NCBI GenBank assembly: GCA_036399835.1
Contig: DASWMI010000205.1
Location: forward strand, 1-23,037
Length of the DNA stretch: 23,037 bases
Source of the DNA: DASYML01 sp036399835
GTDB lineage: Bacteria > Acidobacteriota > Blastocatellia > Pyrinomonadales > Pyrinomonadaceae
Direction: 5' to 3'
Below, in pieces: positions 22,887 through 23,037 of this stretch. The notes under the pieces were generated by a model. That model had not been told where the DNA came from. It saw only the letters and a list, made by a program, of their open reading frames with translations, and made no database searches. A program made the translations under genes and the position numbers. The first letter of the stretch is position 1. Each line of letters opens with the position of its first letter.

Positions 22887-23037
22887 ATGAGCCAGACTCC
22901 CCCCAACCCTTCATTGCCCCAGCAGGAACAGGAATTACCCTGGTACGCGACCGCGCTGCTGGGAATCTACCTCGTCGTCCTGGTCATGTTGCTCTCGTAT
23001 ATGACCTACATGCTCTGGCCGCCGCAGCTCAAGAGAA
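22887..23037 (+). CDS. Start of a small membrane protein (truncated by window end)
   Basis: Fifty codons are visible: a Pro/Gln-rich cytoplasmic lead (residues 1-17) followed by one strongly hydrophobic helix at about 20-42 and then 'LWPPQLKR'. GGAG lies 7 nt before the ATG, and a TATAAA at 22870-22875 precedes it. The remainder lies outside the window, so no family can be assigned. It could be a small cytochrome-oxidase-associated subunit or a simple membrane peptide, and nothing here decides. Confidence 0.6.
   Translation, partial: MSQTPPNPSLPQQEQELPWYATALLGIYLVVLVMLLSYMTYMLWPPQLKR

Overview
The window looks like chromosome from a GC-rich Gram-negative bacterium, most likely Acidobacteriota and possibly class Blastocatellia. 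This placement is an inference from gene style (ECF sigma/anti-sigma pair with a DUF4097 protein, ACT-fused malic enzyme, P-loop ATPase of the DUF6079/BrxC kind, many structured intergenic inverted repeats), not from a marker-gene comparison. Most of the window is ordinary housekeeping DNA. Accessory interest lies at 11.0-15.7 kb and 18.3-20.5 kb.

Layout. 1-4.5 kb (+): a terminator of an upstream gene, a membrane-anchored TPR protein, then an ECF sigma factor, its overlapping zinc-finger anti-sigma factor and a secreted DUF4097 protein. 4.6-9.25 kb (-): a translation/nucleotide operon read rplM-rpsI-rpsB-tsf-pyrH-frr from a good sigma70-type promoter at 9221-9250; three of its spacers carry inverted repeats built from short iterated words. 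9.3-10.5 kb (-): a secreted M48 zinc metalloprotease with its own terminator. 11.0-15.7 kb (+): a 1222-residue P-loop ATPase resembling DUF6079/BrxC, tightly followed by a Rossmann/DUF2520 protein. 15.8-16.2 kb (-): a small three-helix membrane protein. 16.8-18.2 kb (+): an ACT-domain malic enzyme. 18.3-20.0 kb (-): a visibly AT-richer AIPR-family protein (abortive-infection phage resistance) with a PD-(D/E)xK-like N-terminus and a perfect 16-nt palindrome upstream, probably horizontally acquired. 20.27-20.43 kb (+): a 52-residue bacterial metallothionein. 20.5-22.6 kb (-): a PhzF-like protein followed by a YpdA-like FAD/NAD(P) reductase. 22.9 kb to the end (+): the start of a small membrane protein, driven by a promoter divergent from that of the PhzF gene.

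The most unusual signal is not a gene. A near-palindromic word, CTGGWCCAG (core GGACCA/TGGTCC), occurs far more often than chance. By hand I count 37 core copies against roughly 11 expected for equal base frequencies, and 6 full 9-mers against about 0.2. Copies lie on both strands, in genes and between them, but none lies in the 3.3 kb that includes the AIPR gene. Three copies sit in an in-frame 18-nt tandem repeat inside a linker of the large ATPase. A second signal is a set of long intergenic inverted repeats made of reiterated 7-9 nt words. Two of these, 14.7 kb apart, are close relatives.
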